Source of the DNA: Deltaproteobacteria bacterium
GTDB taxonomy: Bacteria; Myxococcota_A; UBA796; SXON01
Reading direction: 5' to 3'
NCBI GenBank assembly: GCA_947445035.1
Contig: CANFCK010000004.1
Location: forward strand, 186,001 to 250,000
DNA length: 64,000 nucleotides
Position 1 is the stretch's first letter, and each line of letters opens with the position of its first letter. Both the position numbers and the translations under genes were made by a program. The notes beneath the pieces were generated by a model. That model was not told where the DNA came from. It saw nothing but the letters and a program-made list of their open reading frames with translations, and did no database searches. Positions 43,030-53,003 of the stretch are shown here, in pieces.

Positions 43030-44466
43030 ATGAACGCGAAGGAACAGCAGCTTCTCCAGAAGAAAAAGGCGCCGGCAGCCGGCCAGATGCCGACTACGGG
43101 CAAGGCACCGGTGCCTCAAGCTGGCGTGAAGCTCCAGCAGGGCGCGACGGTCGACATGCAAGACAACGTGGGCAACAGCGGGCTCCGTGAGTTGATCAAG
43201 GACCCGGCGCGGATGAGCCCCGAAGAGCTCAAGGCGCAGGCCCGGAAAGACGCACTGGCCGTCGGGAAGGCCCGCGGCAAAAGGCCGGACGCCGCGGGGG
43301 GGACCGCGGAACCCGACCAGAAGGCGAAGGCTGCCCTGGACAGCGCCGCGGCACGCAAAAAGAAAGAGACCGAAAGCGCTCGCGCCAAGGTCCAGGCGGA
43401 AGACGCCAAGATGGCGAGGCTCAAGGCGCTGAAGGAGCGCGCGCCGCAGGGCGCGCAGGCGAAGGCGGGCAAGAAGGGTGCCGTGGCCGACGCCGTCACG
43501 AGCAAGACGGCGAAGGGCAAGGCCGCCGCAGACGAGAAGGTCGTTTCGGCGGACGCGCGGAAGGAAGCCGCAAAAAAGAAGCTCAGCGCCGTCGAGGCCG
43601 AAGCGGAAACCGCCAAGGTGCGCGCCACGGGCGATCGGTCGGGCGAGGCTGGCCAGCTGACGCGACGGGCGGGCGAGCGGCGCGTCGCGGCGATCGATGC
43701 CGACGACAAAGTCGTGGCTCTTGAGGCCCGAGCCAAGAAAGAAGTGCCGAATGTCAAGGCAACGGGTCGCGACACGAAAGTTCCGACTGAGGGCGCGAAG
43801 ACCCCGCTGGCAGCTGGCAAGAAGGGGGCTCAGCCGGGCGCTGAGGAGCGGGCGGCTGCCGTAGGCGACGCCGAGAAGGGCAAGGCCGCAGACCGGGCGC
43901 TGACCGGCCGGGCGCTGCAAAGTGAACAGCTCACGGTAGGCAAGGAAAAAGCGGACGCAAAAGTGGTCGCGGCCAAAGGGAAAAAGGCCGAGGTCGAAGG
44001 CAAGTTGGATGTCGAGGCCGATGTGGTGAAGGCAGCGGCGCTCGGGCGTGAGGCCGAGACCCAAGCCGCAACCGAAAAGTCGGCAGAAGATCACGCGCGG
44101 AAGAACGATGAGGACTTGGACGCCGTCGCGGCGGCCAAAGAAAACGACAAGACCATCGTCGAGGTCACCCGAGCCGCCGACCTGCCCGAGCACGACGGCG
44201 ACGAGGTGACGCTGGTTGGCATCTACGTTCCCCGGCCCGTCGAGGGGGGAGGTCCGCAGTTGGGGCACGTCTCGATCCTCGTCGGTACCCAGGAGATCCG
44301 GCTGGGGAAGGACACCCGCTCGACGGCGGAAATCCTTAGGCTCAGCGGCGAGCGGGTGGTCATCACCGGGAAGCTCGACCTGCGCAAGCAGGCCGGGCAG
44401 GGCCTGGACCCGGCCCGGCGGGAAAAGCCGCTCGTCACCGGATTCCGCCCCCCCCACCGGCGATAG
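43030..44466 (+). CDS. Lys/Ala/Glu-rich coiled-coil protein with C-terminal beta domain
   Basis: 478 residues from ATG 43030. Residues 1-370 are low-complexity, dominated by Lys, Ala, Glu and Asp (for example AKAGKKGAVADAV and AAKGKKAEVEGK), predicted to be extended helix or coiled coil with no signal peptide. The last 100 residues look like an OB-type beta barrel (DGDEVTLVGIYVPRPV to ERVVITGKLDLRKQ). Its TAG abuts the kinase ATG with no gap, so the two proteins probably act together, the Lys-rich part being a possible kinase substrate or scaffold (inference). No family is recognised. Confidence 0.72.
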   Translation: MNAKEQQLLQKKKAPAAGQMPTTGKAPVPQAGVKLQQGATVDMQDNVGNSGLRELIKDPARMSPEELKAQARKDALAVGKARGKRPDAAGGTAEPDQKAKAALDSAAARKKKETESARAKVQAEDAKMARLKALKERAPQGAQAKAGKKGAVADAVTSKTAKGKAAADEKVVSADARKEAAKKKLSAVEAEAETAKVRATGDRSGEAGQLTRRAGERRVAAIDADDKVVALEARAKKEVPNVKATGRDTKVPTEGAKTPLAAGKKGAQPGAEERAAAVGDAEKGKAADRALTGRALQSEQLTVGKEKADAKVVAAKGKKAEVEGKLDVEADVVKAAALGREAETQAATEKSAEDHARKNDEDLDAVAAAKENDKTIVEVTRAADLPEHDGDEVTLVGIYVPRPVEGGGPQLGHVSILVGTQEIRLGKDTRSTAEILRLSGERVVITGKLDLRKQAGQGLDPARREKPLVTGFRPPHRR

Positions 44467-47400
44467 ATGCAAGGTTCGCCGCTGATCTTACCACAACTTC
44501 CCGAGCGCTACCTCGCCACCCGGCTGCTCGGCGAAGGGGCCACGGGCGTGGTCTACCATGCGGAAGACCGCCTCCTGGACACGGAAGTGGCGGTCAAGGT
44601 GGTGAAGCCGAACCTGGCGTTGCATCGTCGGTTCCGCGCTCGGTTCGCGCGGGAGGTGGCCATCAGCGCCCGCATCGTGCACCCGCATGTGATCCCCGTG
44701 GTGGATGCTGGGGTGCTGCCCAGCGGCGAGCCATGGGTCGCGCTCGGGTACGCCGTGGGGGGCAACCTTGGGGAGCTGCTGCGCGTGCGCCCCCCGTTGG
44801 CCGAGGTTCTGCGTTTGATGGACGAGGTGCTTGACGCGCTGGCCGCGGTCCACGCCCGGCTCATGTTGCACCAGGACCTCAAGCCGGGAAACATCCTCCT
44901 GCACGCTGGGACCGACGGGCAGGTGCACGCCTGGGTGGCCGATCTAGGCGTTGCCGACGCGCTCGCGGAGCTCAATCGTGACCGGAAAGTGATCTCCGGA
45001 ACCCCCGGCTACATGGCGCCGGAGCAGCTCCTTGGCCGCACCCACGACCTGGGCCCGTGGACGGACCTTTATGCCGTCGGGCTGATGCTGTACGAGACGC
45101 TGACGGGGCAGCGACCCCACCTCGGGGAGGGCCGGCAGGAGCTGCTTGAAGCGAGGATGATTCCGGCGCTGCGGATACCGGTCAGTGACGACGTCCCGGC
45201 GGCGCTGTCGGAGCTGGTGGCCGTGCTTTTGGACCCCGAACCGCGGCAGCGGTTCGACCGGGCGGCGGATGTACGTCGGGCGCTCCGCGATGCGGTGCAG
45301 GGCCTGTCGTTCCATGGACGGGTGCGGGCCATCCCCGCCTCCCAAAACACGGGTGCATCGACCGGTCCGGTTCTCGAAACCGGAGAGTACCCGCTGTCGT
45401 CTCCGGAGTCGGCGGGCCCGCGACCCGAAGGCGCGCCGCGCTGGAATCGGGTGGCCCCGGACCCGATCTCGGCGAATCCGCCGCCGGAACGCGGTTGGGA
45501 AGCGGCGTCGCGCCTGTCATTGCCGATCTTCGCGCTTCGGGAAGTGCCGCTGGTCGGACGCGAAGGTGAGCGAAAGGTCATCTGGGACGCCGCACGGGAG
45601 GTGGTTGCGCTGAGCGAGCCTCGCGTCGTGCTCATCGTCGGCGACGCCGGCAGCGGCCGATCGCGGTTGACCCGGTCCATCTCCCTCGCCTTGGAAGAAA
45701 CCGGCTGGATGGAGGTGGTGCGGCTCCGATATCGCTCGCCCGCGTCGGTCGATGATGGGTACCGCGGCGCGGTGCGCGACATCCTCGTCCCATGGAACGA
45801 CAATCGCGACGGCGCGGAACGGCGGCTCGCGAACTGGATCGCCCGAGATCGGAAGCTCCTGCCGTCGGCCGTCCACGAGGAGGCCAGCGTCCTGGCGCGC
45901 TGGTGTGGTTTTTTGCGCGAAGGCGAGCCGCCGGTCTCGGATGCGGTCGCGCTGGCCTTCCTGTACCGGCACCTCGACGCGCGCAGCTGGCGGGGCGGTT
46001 CGTGCCTGATCCTCGAAGACGTGCATCACGCCCACGCCGCGGGGGATGGGCTCTCGATCGCCGAGGCCCTTTTGGATCGTACCGTGGGCGAGCGGGCGGT
46101 CTTGGCCGTATGCACGGTCAGCGCGGAGGCCATCGCCGAAGATGCGGCGCTCCGGCGGAAGGTCGAGAGTCTGCAGGAGCGGGGGGCGCGGCGCATCGGG
46201 CTGCGCAAGCTCAACCTCACCGAGACGCGCAAGGTGGTTCAAGAATCCCTGGCGCTGGAACCGGAGCTCGCCCGGCTGGTATCGATGGAGTACGAGGGCG
46301 ATCCACGGGGCGCCGGGCTGCTCCTGCGCGAGTGGGCGTCGCGAAAGCTTCTGGTCCTCAACGACCGTGGGCAGTACACGCTGCGGCCAGACATCACCCC
46401 TGCGGAAGCCCTCCCTCCCAGTCGCGAGGCGCTGGTCATCCGGCGGCTCAACGCGGCGTTGGAGCACAGCACCGATCCCGGTGCGGCGCGAGAGGCGCTC
46501 GCGGTCTGCCTTTTTGCAGGCCCGGACCCCCCAGTGGCCCTGGTGCGCGCGGTCAACGATGCTGGCGTGGACGCGCTCTTGGCGACGGGTCTGGTGACGG
46601 AGGAGCTCGGCTCGTTGGTGATCGAGTCCTCGGACGTTCACCGCGCGGCCACCGCCCAGCTCGATCAGGTGGCCAAACCGCAAGAGGTCCATCGTCGCAT
46701 CGCGGACGCCTGGCAGGAACTGGGGGCCACGTCAGGCCTGGACGTCGATTTGCCGCTGGGCCTGCACCGGCACTCCGCTGGCGATTCCACCGCGGCGGTC
46801 GTGCCGCTTTTGCGGGCGGTTTTTCGCATGAATCGTGGGGGGCGAGCCCGTGACGCCATCCCGGTGGCCGCGGTCGCGATCGAGGCCGCGGACGCGGCCG
46901 GGTCGCCGACCGCCCGGCTGGAGGCTCGCCGCGCACACGCCCAGGCATTGGTCGAAAGTCATCAGTTGGAACGTGGCCTCTCGCTGATCGACCACGCCTT
47001 GGCCACCATCGAGGGGGACCGGCTGGCGCGTGCGCGGCTGCGGGTGCTCCGGGCGCGCACGGCCCGAAAGCTCGGCGACATCGAGACCGCCACCAAGGAC
47101 TTGGACACCGCCTACGCGACCTTCGAGGGGCTGCGGGATCGGTCAGGGCTGCAGGATGTGGCTGGGCAGCGGGCTCGCCTCGCGCGGGTGGAGGGGCGTC
47201 ATGCGCGGGCGTTGGCTCATTGGGGCGAGATGTTGCGGCTGAACCGAGGCGATCCCGGGCTGGAGGCCGAAGCGCTCAACGGCCTGGTCGAGGCGATGCT
47301 CGAAGCCGGCCAGCTCGACCACATCGACAAGCAGGTTGACCGCCTACAACGGGTGAGCCGTCTCAGCGGTGATACCCGGCGTATCGCTGAGGCGACGACC

Positions 47401-48006
47401 ACCTGGGGCATGCTGCACATGGCCCGCGGGGAAACGGAGCGTGCGCGCCGGCAGTTTGAAACTGCGGCCGCAATCTCGGCAACGCTCGGCGCCGCACGGC
47501 TCCAGCTGCGCTGCCGACTGATGCTGGCCGAGCTCGAACAACGAGCGGGAAACCTGGATGCGGCGGATGAAATTGCAAGGTGGGCGGCACGTTTTGCGGA
47601 GGAGCGGGGAAACCCAGGGGCCAAGGCGCAGGCGTGCGTACGGCTCGCGTTCCTGGCTCTGGCGCGGAACGACACCTCTCGTGTCCGGGCCGAGGTGGAG
47701 TCTGCCGAGGTCGCGATCCGGGACAGTCCGCGCCATTCGTTGTGGTTGCACGTGGGTCTCCTCCGGGCCGGGCTCGCGGCGGAGGACGGAGACGAGCGCG
47801 GGTGCCGAGCATGGTGGTCGGTCGCGCGGGAACGAGGAATCGAGCAGCGAGCGGGATCAGACCTGCGCCCGGCGCTGACCTGGCTTTGTGAGCGGGCAGC
47901 GGCCCGGCAGTGGAGCGACGTGGCCTCCCGCGCGGCGGCGGTGGCCACCCGTGCCACGGCTACGCTGGGACCGATGCGGTCACCGTTGGCGCGCTCGCGG
48001 GCCTGA
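44467..48006 (+). CDS. Ser/Thr protein kinase fused to an AAA-type ATPase and helical repeats
   Basis: 1179 residues (PknK/LuxR-activator-like layout). The kinase domain is at 1-280: Gly loop GEGATGVVY, Lys in EVAVKVVK, catalytic loop HQDLKPGN (135-142; HRD is HQD), DLG for DFG, and GYMAPE. A Pro/Gly linker leads to a STAND-like NTPase starting VPLVGREGER, whose Walker A is GDAGSGRS (392-399) with Arg instead of Lys. Walker B-like is CLILEDVHHA. The C-terminal 500 residues are TPR-like helical repeats. It likely integrates signals in the cytoplasm. It follows the Lys-rich gene directly and overlaps the convergent pseudouridine synthase by 27 nt. Confidence 0.88.
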   Translation: MQGSPLILPQLPERYLATRLLGEGATGVVYHAEDRLLDTEVAVKVVKPNLALHRRFRARFAREVAISARIVHPHVIPVVDAGVLPSGEPWVALGYAVGGNLGELLRVRPPLAEVLRLMDEVLDALAAVHARLMLHQDLKPGNILLHAGTDGQVHAWVADLGVADALAELNRDRKVISGTPGYMAPEQLLGRTHDLGPWTDLYAVGLMLYETLTGQRPHLGEGRQELLEARMIPALRIPVSDDVPAALSELVAVLLDPEPRQRFDRAADVRRALRDAVQGLSFHGRVRAIPASQNTGASTGPVLETGEYPLSSPESAGPRPEGAPRWNRVAPDPISANPPPERGWEAASRLSLPIFALREVPLVGREGERKVIWDAAREVVALSEPRVVLIVGDAGSGRSRLTRSISLALEETGWMEVVRLRYRSPASVDDGYRGAVRDILVPWNDNRDGAERRLANWIARDRKLLPSAVHEEASVLARWCGFLREGEPPVSDAVALAFLYRHLDARSWRGGSCLILEDVHHAHAAGDGLSIAEALLDRTVGERAVLAVCTVSAEAIAEDAALRRKVESLQERGARRIGLRKLNLTETRKVVQESLALEPELARLVSMEYEGDPRGAGLLLREWASRKLLVLNDRGQYTLRPDITPAEALPPSREALVIRRLNAALEHSTDPGAAREALAVCLFAGPDPPVALVRAVNDAGVDALLATGLVTEELGSLVIESSDVHRAATAQLDQVAKPQEVHRRIADAWQELGATSGLDVDLPLGLHRHSAGDSTAAVVPLLRAVFRMNRGGRARDAIPVAAVAIEAADAAGSPTARLEARRAHAQALVESHQLERGLSLIDHALATIEGDRLARARLRVLRARTARKLGDIETATKDLDTAYATFEGLRDRSGLQDVAGQRARLARVEGRHARALAHWGEMLRLNRGDPGLEAEALNGLVEAMLEAGQLDHIDKQVDRLQRVSRLSGDTRRIAEATTTWGMLHMARGETERARRQFETAAAISATLGAARLQLRCRLMLAELEQRAGNLDAADEIARWAARFAEERGNPGAKAQACVRLAFLALARNDTSRVRAEVESAEVAIRDSPRHSLWLHVGLLRAGLAAEDGDERGCRAWWSVARERGIEQRAGSDLRPALTWLCERAAARQWSDVASRAAAVATRATATLGPMRSPLARSRA

Positions 48007-48870
48007 GCCGCGGCGTGGCTCACCCGGAGGCTCACGGGCCAAAAGCCGAGCCAGATCATCGGGAAGGGGTGATACATATCGATGCATCACGCCGGTCCAG
48101 GGGTGGCGAAAGCCGAGGATATGGGCGTGAAGGGCGAGGCGGCTGGCACTGCGGCCGGTGCCGTAGAGGTCGTCGCCGAGGACGGGGTGCCCGCTTTCAG
48201 CGAGGTGGATGCGGACCTGATGCGTGCGCCCGGTCTCGAGCCGCGCCTCGACGAGCGAGCCTGCGCCAAATCGACCGATACATTTGAGATGTGTCACGGC
48301 GAGCTTGCTGTCTGTGGTGGCGGCCCCCACCGAACCGCGCTTGCCGTCGCCCCGGTCGCGCACGAGGTGCGAACGAATGGTGCTCGGGGTGTTGGGAACG
48401 TTCCCGGCGGCGAGAGCGAGGTAGCTTCTCTCAACATCATGAGCCTCAAAGCTTCCCTTTAGCAAAAGTTGGGTCGCTTCGTCGAGCGCCACCATCAGCA
48501 GCCCCGAGGTGCCTTCGTCGATGCGGTGCACGGCGAATGCGCGGCCGAACCACCGCTCTGCCGCCCGCAAGACACTTGGCTCGCGCCGGCCGGGCGCGGG
48601 GACGCTCAAAAAGCCCGAGGGCTTATAGATGACACATAGGCGTGTGTCACGAGCCACGACCGCGGGCTCATGGCGCGCATCGAACTTGGGGCGTTCAGGC
48701 ATGACACGCAGGCCGGCTTCGGCCGAGCGGCTGGCGTCGAGCACCGGCACGTCTTGGAGCCACACCTTGCCGGTTTGAAGGAGCGTGCGCGCTTCCCTCC
48801 CGCTGTGTCCCCGCTCTTGCAGCCACTGCAGAACCGTGCGAGGGCTGAGGTTGTTGTCGTCACCGGGCAT
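47980..48870 (-). CDS. RluA-family pseudouridine synthase
   Basis: 296 residues from ATG 48870. An N-terminal S4-like RNA-binding segment (GHSGREARTLLQTGKVWLQD) precedes the catalytic domain. Visible are YKPSGFLSVP, the catalytic-Asp motif FAVHRIDEGTSGLLMVA, and RLETGRTHQVRIHLAESGHPVLGDDLYG. It isomerises uridine in rRNA or tRNA; the target site cannot be predicted. The 3' end overlaps the kinase gene on the other strand. Confidence 0.9.
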   Translation of the reverse strand: MPGDDNNLSPRTVLQWLQERGHSGREARTLLQTGKVWLQDVPVLDASRSAEAGLRVMPERPKFDARHEPAVVARDTRLCVIYKPSGFLSVPAPGRREPSVLRAAERWFGRAFAVHRIDEGTSGLLMVALDEATQLLLKGSFEAHDVERSYLALAAGNVPNTPSTIRSHLVRDRGDGKRGSVGAATTDSKLAVTHLKCIGRFGAGSLVEARLETGRTHQVRIHLAESGHPVLGDDLYGTGRSASRLALHAHILGFRHPWTGVMHRYVSPLPDDLARLLAREPPGEPRRGSGPRARQR

Positions 48871-48920
48871 GTTTTCCGGGTATAACCGGCGCGCACCTAC
48901 CCCTTGTTGCTGGAGCTCAG

Positions 48921-51224
48921 ATGGCTCGTTCGTTGATCCTGTCGTTGATCCTCGGCTTGTTTGCTTGTGATGGCAAGAAGGAGCGGGCCGACACGGGCGA
49001 CGACACCTCGACCGGCCTGGACAGCGGGGACAGTGGGGAGACCGGCGACACGGGCGACAGCGCCGACACCGGAGACACCGCCCCCACCGATGAGGACGGC
49101 GACACCTACTCGGTTGAGGGTGGCGACTGTGACGACGCCAATCCCGAGGTGCATCCGGCGGCGATTGAAATCTGGTACGACGGCGTCGACCAGGACTGCG
49201 ATGGCAACGACGGCGATCAGGACGGTGATGGCGACGCGAAGTCGGGCTTCGGCGGCACGGACTGCAACGATGAAGACGCCGGGATTTTCCCGGGGGCGGC
49301 CGAGGTCTGCGACGGGCTCGATCAGGACTGTGACGGCGCAATCGACGAGGACGCTTCTTCGTATTGGTTCCTCGACGCCGACGCCGATGGGTACGGGGAC
49401 TCCGCGCGGGCGCTCGCCGGATGCCTCGGGGCGCCCGGATACGTGAACAACGCGGACGACTGTGACGACGAAAACGCCCTGGTCAATCCCATCGCCCTCG
49501 ACGAGTGCGATGGCAAGGACAACGACTGCGACGGGGAGACCGACGAGGGCGCAACCACCTATCCCTGGTACCGCGACGCGGACGACGACGGGCACGGCGA
49601 CAGCGCGGACTTCATCTCCTCCTGCTACGAGCCGGCCGGTTACGCCGAGAGCTGGCGCGATTGCGACGACACCAACGCCGCCGTGAACCCCGACGCGCCG
49701 GAGCTGTGCGACGGCCTCGACAACGACTGCGATGGCGACGTGGACCCGACGACCTCGGCCGACGCCGGCCTCTGGTACAGCGACGCCGATGCCGACGGCT
49801 ACGGAGACCCCGGCAGTGTCCAAGCCAACTGCGCCCAACCGACGGACACCGTCGCGAGTGGTGACGATTGCGACGACACCACGGCCGCGGTGAGCCCCGA
49901 CGCCGACGAGAGCTGCAACGGAGTGGACGACGACTGCGACGGCGACACCGACGAGGCCGACGCCACCGATGCGCTCACCTGGTACACCGACGCCGACGTC
50001 GACGGCTACGGTGACCCGGCCACGGCCGATCTGTCCTGCGAGGGCGCCGCCGACCAGGTCGCCGACGACACCGACTGCGACGACGCCAACCCTGCCGTGA
50101 GCCCCGCCGCCGCCGAAAGCTGCAACACCATCGACGACGATTGCGACGGCGACATCGACGAAGCCGGCGCCCTGGGCGAGACTGCCTGGACCTCCGACGG
50201 CGACGGCGACGGCTACGGCGACGACGCCACGGCGGTGACGCAATGCGACGCGCCCGCGGATGCCGTGGCGATTGGCGGCGATTGCGACGACACTGACGCG
50301 ACGCTGTACCCATCCGCGCCCGAACTCTGTGACGACATCGACCAGGACTGTGACGGCGCGACCGCCGACGAGGCCGGCACGGCGACCTGGTTCGACGATA
50401 GTGGCGCCATCACGGACGTCACCGCGGATCTCGCCGCCGGCACCGCGACCACGCCGGTGGTGATCGGGGACGCCGCCAGTGCCGATGTCATCGTCGGCGA
50501 GGGCGTCCTCCAGCTTTGCGACGGCACGTGGTACGCACGTGTGGCGCTCTCGGACGTGAATTCGGACCTTACCGTGGTTGGCCTCAGCGGGGCCGACTAC
50601 ACGACGCTCACGACCGCGGGCTCGGCGGGGGGGCCGAATGTCTCGGTGGTGTCCGTGACGGACGCCACGCTGACCATCCAGGGGCTCACCATCGCTGACG
50701 GCCTGGGCACCTCGGGAAGCGCCGGCGGCGGGGTCGCCGCGGTCCGCTCGACCACCTACACCACGCTTCCCAGCGTGCCGACGGTCACGCTGATCGATTC
50801 GGTCGTGCGCGACAACAACACTCGATTCGGGGGCGGGATCGCCATCTACGGCGCGTCGTGGGTCGAGCTCATCGACAGCTTGGTGGCTGAGAACACCGCG
50901 TCGTTGTCGGGCGGGGGATTCTGGATACAGAACAACGGGCAGCTCAGCTGCGCCGCGACCACGCTGGGTGGGGCAGGGGTGATCGCGAACACCGCCCCGA
51001 CCGGTGGCGGCGGGTACCTCGGTGCCACCAGCCGGGGTACCGTCGACTCCGTGGGCTGCGACTGGGGCCAGGACTCCACCGCCGATGACAACGCCACCTA
51101 CGACATCCAGCAGTTGCCCTCCGCGTCGGACTACTACTGCTACCCCAACGCGGCGAGCCTCACCGACACCGTCAGCTGCGCCGGCGGTAGCTGCACCGCC
51201 ACGACCGACACGACCTGCCCCTGA
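48921..51224 (+). CDS. MopE-repeat lipoprotein with beta-helix domain
   Basis: 767 residues from ATG 48921 with GGAG upstream. Lipobox LFAC, then a pure Asp/Thr/Gly/Ser linker (for example DSGETGDTGDSADTGD). About eight MopE-like metal-binding units follow (DxDxDGxG...DCDD...CDGxDxDCDG), residues about 57-490, each with paired Cys. The C-terminal 250 residues carry Ser/Thr/Val repeats with regularly spaced short strands, consistent with a right-handed beta-helix. It is a likely calcium-stabilised surface protein. It is divergent from the pseudouridine synthase, 50 bp away. Confidence 0.86.
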   Translation: MARSLILSLILGLFACDGKKERADTGDDTSTGLDSGDSGETGDTGDSADTGDTAPTDEDGDTYSVEGGDCDDANPEVHPAAIEIWYDGVDQDCDGNDGDQDGDGDAKSGFGGTDCNDEDAGIFPGAAEVCDGLDQDCDGAIDEDASSYWFLDADADGYGDSARALAGCLGAPGYVNNADDCDDENALVNPIALDECDGKDNDCDGETDEGATTYPWYRDADDDGHGDSADFISSCYEPAGYAESWRDCDDTNAAVNPDAPELCDGLDNDCDGDVDPTTSADAGLWYSDADADGYGDPGSVQANCAQPTDTVASGDDCDDTTAAVSPDADESCNGVDDDCDGDTDEADATDALTWYTDADVDGYGDPATADLSCEGAADQVADDTDCDDANPAVSPAAAESCNTIDDDCDGDIDEAGALGETAWTSDGDGDGYGDDATAVTQCDAPADAVAIGGDCDDTDATLYPSAPELCDDIDQDCDGATADEAGTATWFDDSGAITDVTADLAAGTATTPVVIGDAASADVIVGEGVLQLCDGTWYARVALSDVNSDLTVVGLSGADYTTLTTAGSAGGPNVSVVSVTDATLTIQGLTIADGLGTSGSAGGGVAAVRSTTYTTLPSVPTVTLIDSVVRDNNTRFGGGIAIYGASWVELIDSLVAENTASLSGGGFWIQNNGQLSCAATTLGGAGVIANTAPTGGGGYLGATSRGTVDSVGCDWGQDSTADDNATYDIQQLPSASDYYCYPNAASLTDTVSCAGGSCTATTDTTCP

Positions 51225-51246
51225 CGGCCACGCGGGAACGGGTGGA

Positions 51247-51300
51247 GGCCGCGTGCGGCCGGAACACGTGACGGGCGCCTGGCGCCCGGGCCGCCGTCAC
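51247..51300. terminator. Inverted repeats between convergent genes
   Basis: GGCCGC-GT-GCGGCC (51247-51260) and a longer hairpin GTGAC/GGGCGC...GCGCCC...GTCAC (51268-51300, with an internal bulge) lie between two convergent genes. No T-run is present, so terminator function is likely only by position. Confidence 0.4.
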
Positions 51301-51306
51301 GCCGCG

Positions 51307-52461
51307 CTAGAAGAGCAGCCCGGCCTTGGAGTTGGTGTACACGTGGCAGATCGCCTGGAGCATGTCCCCGATCTCGGCGGCGCTGGGCGACTCGAGGTAC
51401 ACGCCCTCGTTGGCGGCGAGGTCTTCCATGAACGCGCTCTGCGTCGGGTCGTCAGTTTCGTTGTAGAACGCCGTGTAGAGGTCGTACTCGCTGGACTCGA
51501 ACAGGTCGCGCTCACTCAGGGCGGCGGCCTTGAGCCGGGCGTTGGTGGGCGTGTTCAGCCAGATTGGGCACCACTTTGCCGCCGCCGGGGTTTTGTACCG
51601 CCCCCCGGTCTTTTGGCACGACTGGCCGCTGGAGGTGGGTGAGCCGTCTGACACCAGCAAGGCCGCCCGCCCGACCTCGTCTTCAGAGGTGCTGCGGTCG
51701 AGGATGGCTCGGGCCATGTGGAGGCCGAAGGCGATGTTGGTGTTGGTGCATGCGGGCATGCCGGTGTTCCCGCAGATATTGATGGTGTTGGCCACCGAGA
51801 TCATCTGGGCGTACCCGGTCTCGTAGGTCAAGAGTTCGGTGGGCGAGAAAAGGTTCTTTTCGAGGCCTGAGAAGGCGACGATGCCCAACTTCGAGGCTGG
51901 GTCGGCTTTGGCGTTGATACAGTCGATGAGCGCGATGTCGGCCTCGCGCGCCTGGCCAATCTCGGCGGTGAACGAGGTGGTCACGTCTTGTACGATGACC
52001 AGGTCCGGCACCTTGCCGGTGATCGACGCGCCCCCGCCGGACACTGCCACCAGATCGACGCTGGGGAAGCCGAAAAGCGCGCTGATCGGCAGGTCGAGGG
52101 TGTAGCGCACGGTGACCCGCACGGCGTCGGAGTCGTCCGCGGCCCCCGGGGTGAACGAGCCGGTGCCCTGGTCCCAATCGCCTACCTCGATGTCTTCTTC
52201 GGCGAGGACCAGGCTTTCGCCGCGGATCGCCACCATCTGGCCATAGGCGATGGCGCGCGACTTGGCGTCGACTTCGATGGGGAGCGCGCTGGCGCCGGAC
52301 ATCGCCGCCGCGTCTGCCGCGATCTGCATCTCAGCGCGGGTGGAGGCGACGGCGCCCCAATCGACGCCGAGCGCCACGAAGGCCATGGTGACCATGAAGC
52401 ACAGCACCAGGATGACTGCCGAAGATCCGCGACGGTGCGCGCGCCGGAGTTTGCGAAGCAT
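51307..52461 (-). CDS. TadG-like protein with VWA domain
   Basis: 384 residues. The N-terminus RRGSSAVILVLCFMVTMAFVALGVDWG is a TadE/TadG-type single membrane helix typical of Flp-pilus-associated pseudopilin-like proteins. The N-terminal Tad-type region (ADAAAMSGASAL) is followed by a von Willebrand A domain with MIDAS start VIVQDVTTSF and LLVSDGSPTSSG. Members decorate or assist Tad pili in the envelope. It is 21 nt after the TadE-like gene; no other tad/cpa genes are in the window. Confidence 0.83.
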   Translation of the reverse strand: MLRKLRRAHRRGSSAVILVLCFMVTMAFVALGVDWGAVASTRAEMQIAADAAAMSGASALPIEVDAKSRAIAYGQMVAIRGESLVLAEEDIEVGDWDQGTGSFTPGAADDSDAVRVTVRYTLDLPISALFGFPSVDLVAVSGGGASITGKVPDLVIVQDVTTSFTAEIGQAREADIALIDCINAKADPASKLGIVAFSGLEKNLFSPTELLTYETGYAQMISVANTINICGNTGMPACTNTNIAFGLHMARAILDRSTSEDEVGRAALLVSDGSPTSSGQSCQKTGGRYKTPAAAKWCPIWLNTPTNARLKAAALSERDLFESSEYDLYTAFYNETDDPTQSAFMEDLAANEGVYLESPSAAEIGDMLQAICHVYTNSKAGLLF

Positions 52462-52482
52462 AGAAACCTCGGGTTTCGGAGT

Positions 52483-52932
52483 TCAGCAGCCGGCGACGTT
52501 CGGGAGGTAAACGACGGCGTCCACGTCAAACGCGTTGGGAGTCGGCACGAAGCCCGTCATGGGCTCGAAGAGAATGGTCGGGTCAAGTTCCATCGCGCAG
52601 GTGCCATCGACCGCGAGGATGGTGGGCGTGACCTCGCTGGCGTCCACGACGATTCCGTAGGCGGCGAGCGCGGAGACGATTTGGGTCGCGGCGCCGTCCG
52701 TGCAGGGGGAACATTCGCCCGCTGGATCCGCGTCATCCGGGGTCTGCAACGCGCCGAACCGCATCGATTCCCGCACGGAGTTGACCACCAGGGCCTGGCG
52801 GAGGAAGAACCAACCGAAGTCCACCAGCCCCAGAAGCATCGTGATCAGCACTGGTAGAACCAGCGCAAACTCAACGGCCTGGCTTCCGCGTCGACGGCCA
52901 CGAAGCGGGGTCTGGCGGGGGGGAGCACGCAT
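52483..52932 (-). CDS. TadE-like minor pilin
   Basis: 149 residues. A basic N-terminus (RGRRR) is followed by GSQAVEFALVLPVLITMLLG, the TadE signature with Glu at the fifth position of a prepilin-like helix. The periplasmic part has four Cys (for example GECSPCTDG and a C-terminal AGC). TadE proteins are minor pilins of Tad/Flp secretion systems. Only this pair is present, so it may work with a Tad apparatus encoded elsewhere. Confidence 0.85.
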   Translation of the reverse strand: MRAPPRQTPLRGRRRGSQAVEFALVLPVLITMLLGLVDFGWFFLRQALVVNSVRESMRFGALQTPDDADPAGECSPCTDGAATQIVSALAAYGIVVDASEVTPTILAVDGTCAMELDPTILFEPMTGFVPTPNAFDVDAVVYLPNVAGC

Positions 52933-53003
52933 GGCGACAGAGGCGTAACAAGCACTCTACCGGCACCGCCCGTTCAGATCAAGCAGTTTTGGTTTTTTGC
53001 GAC

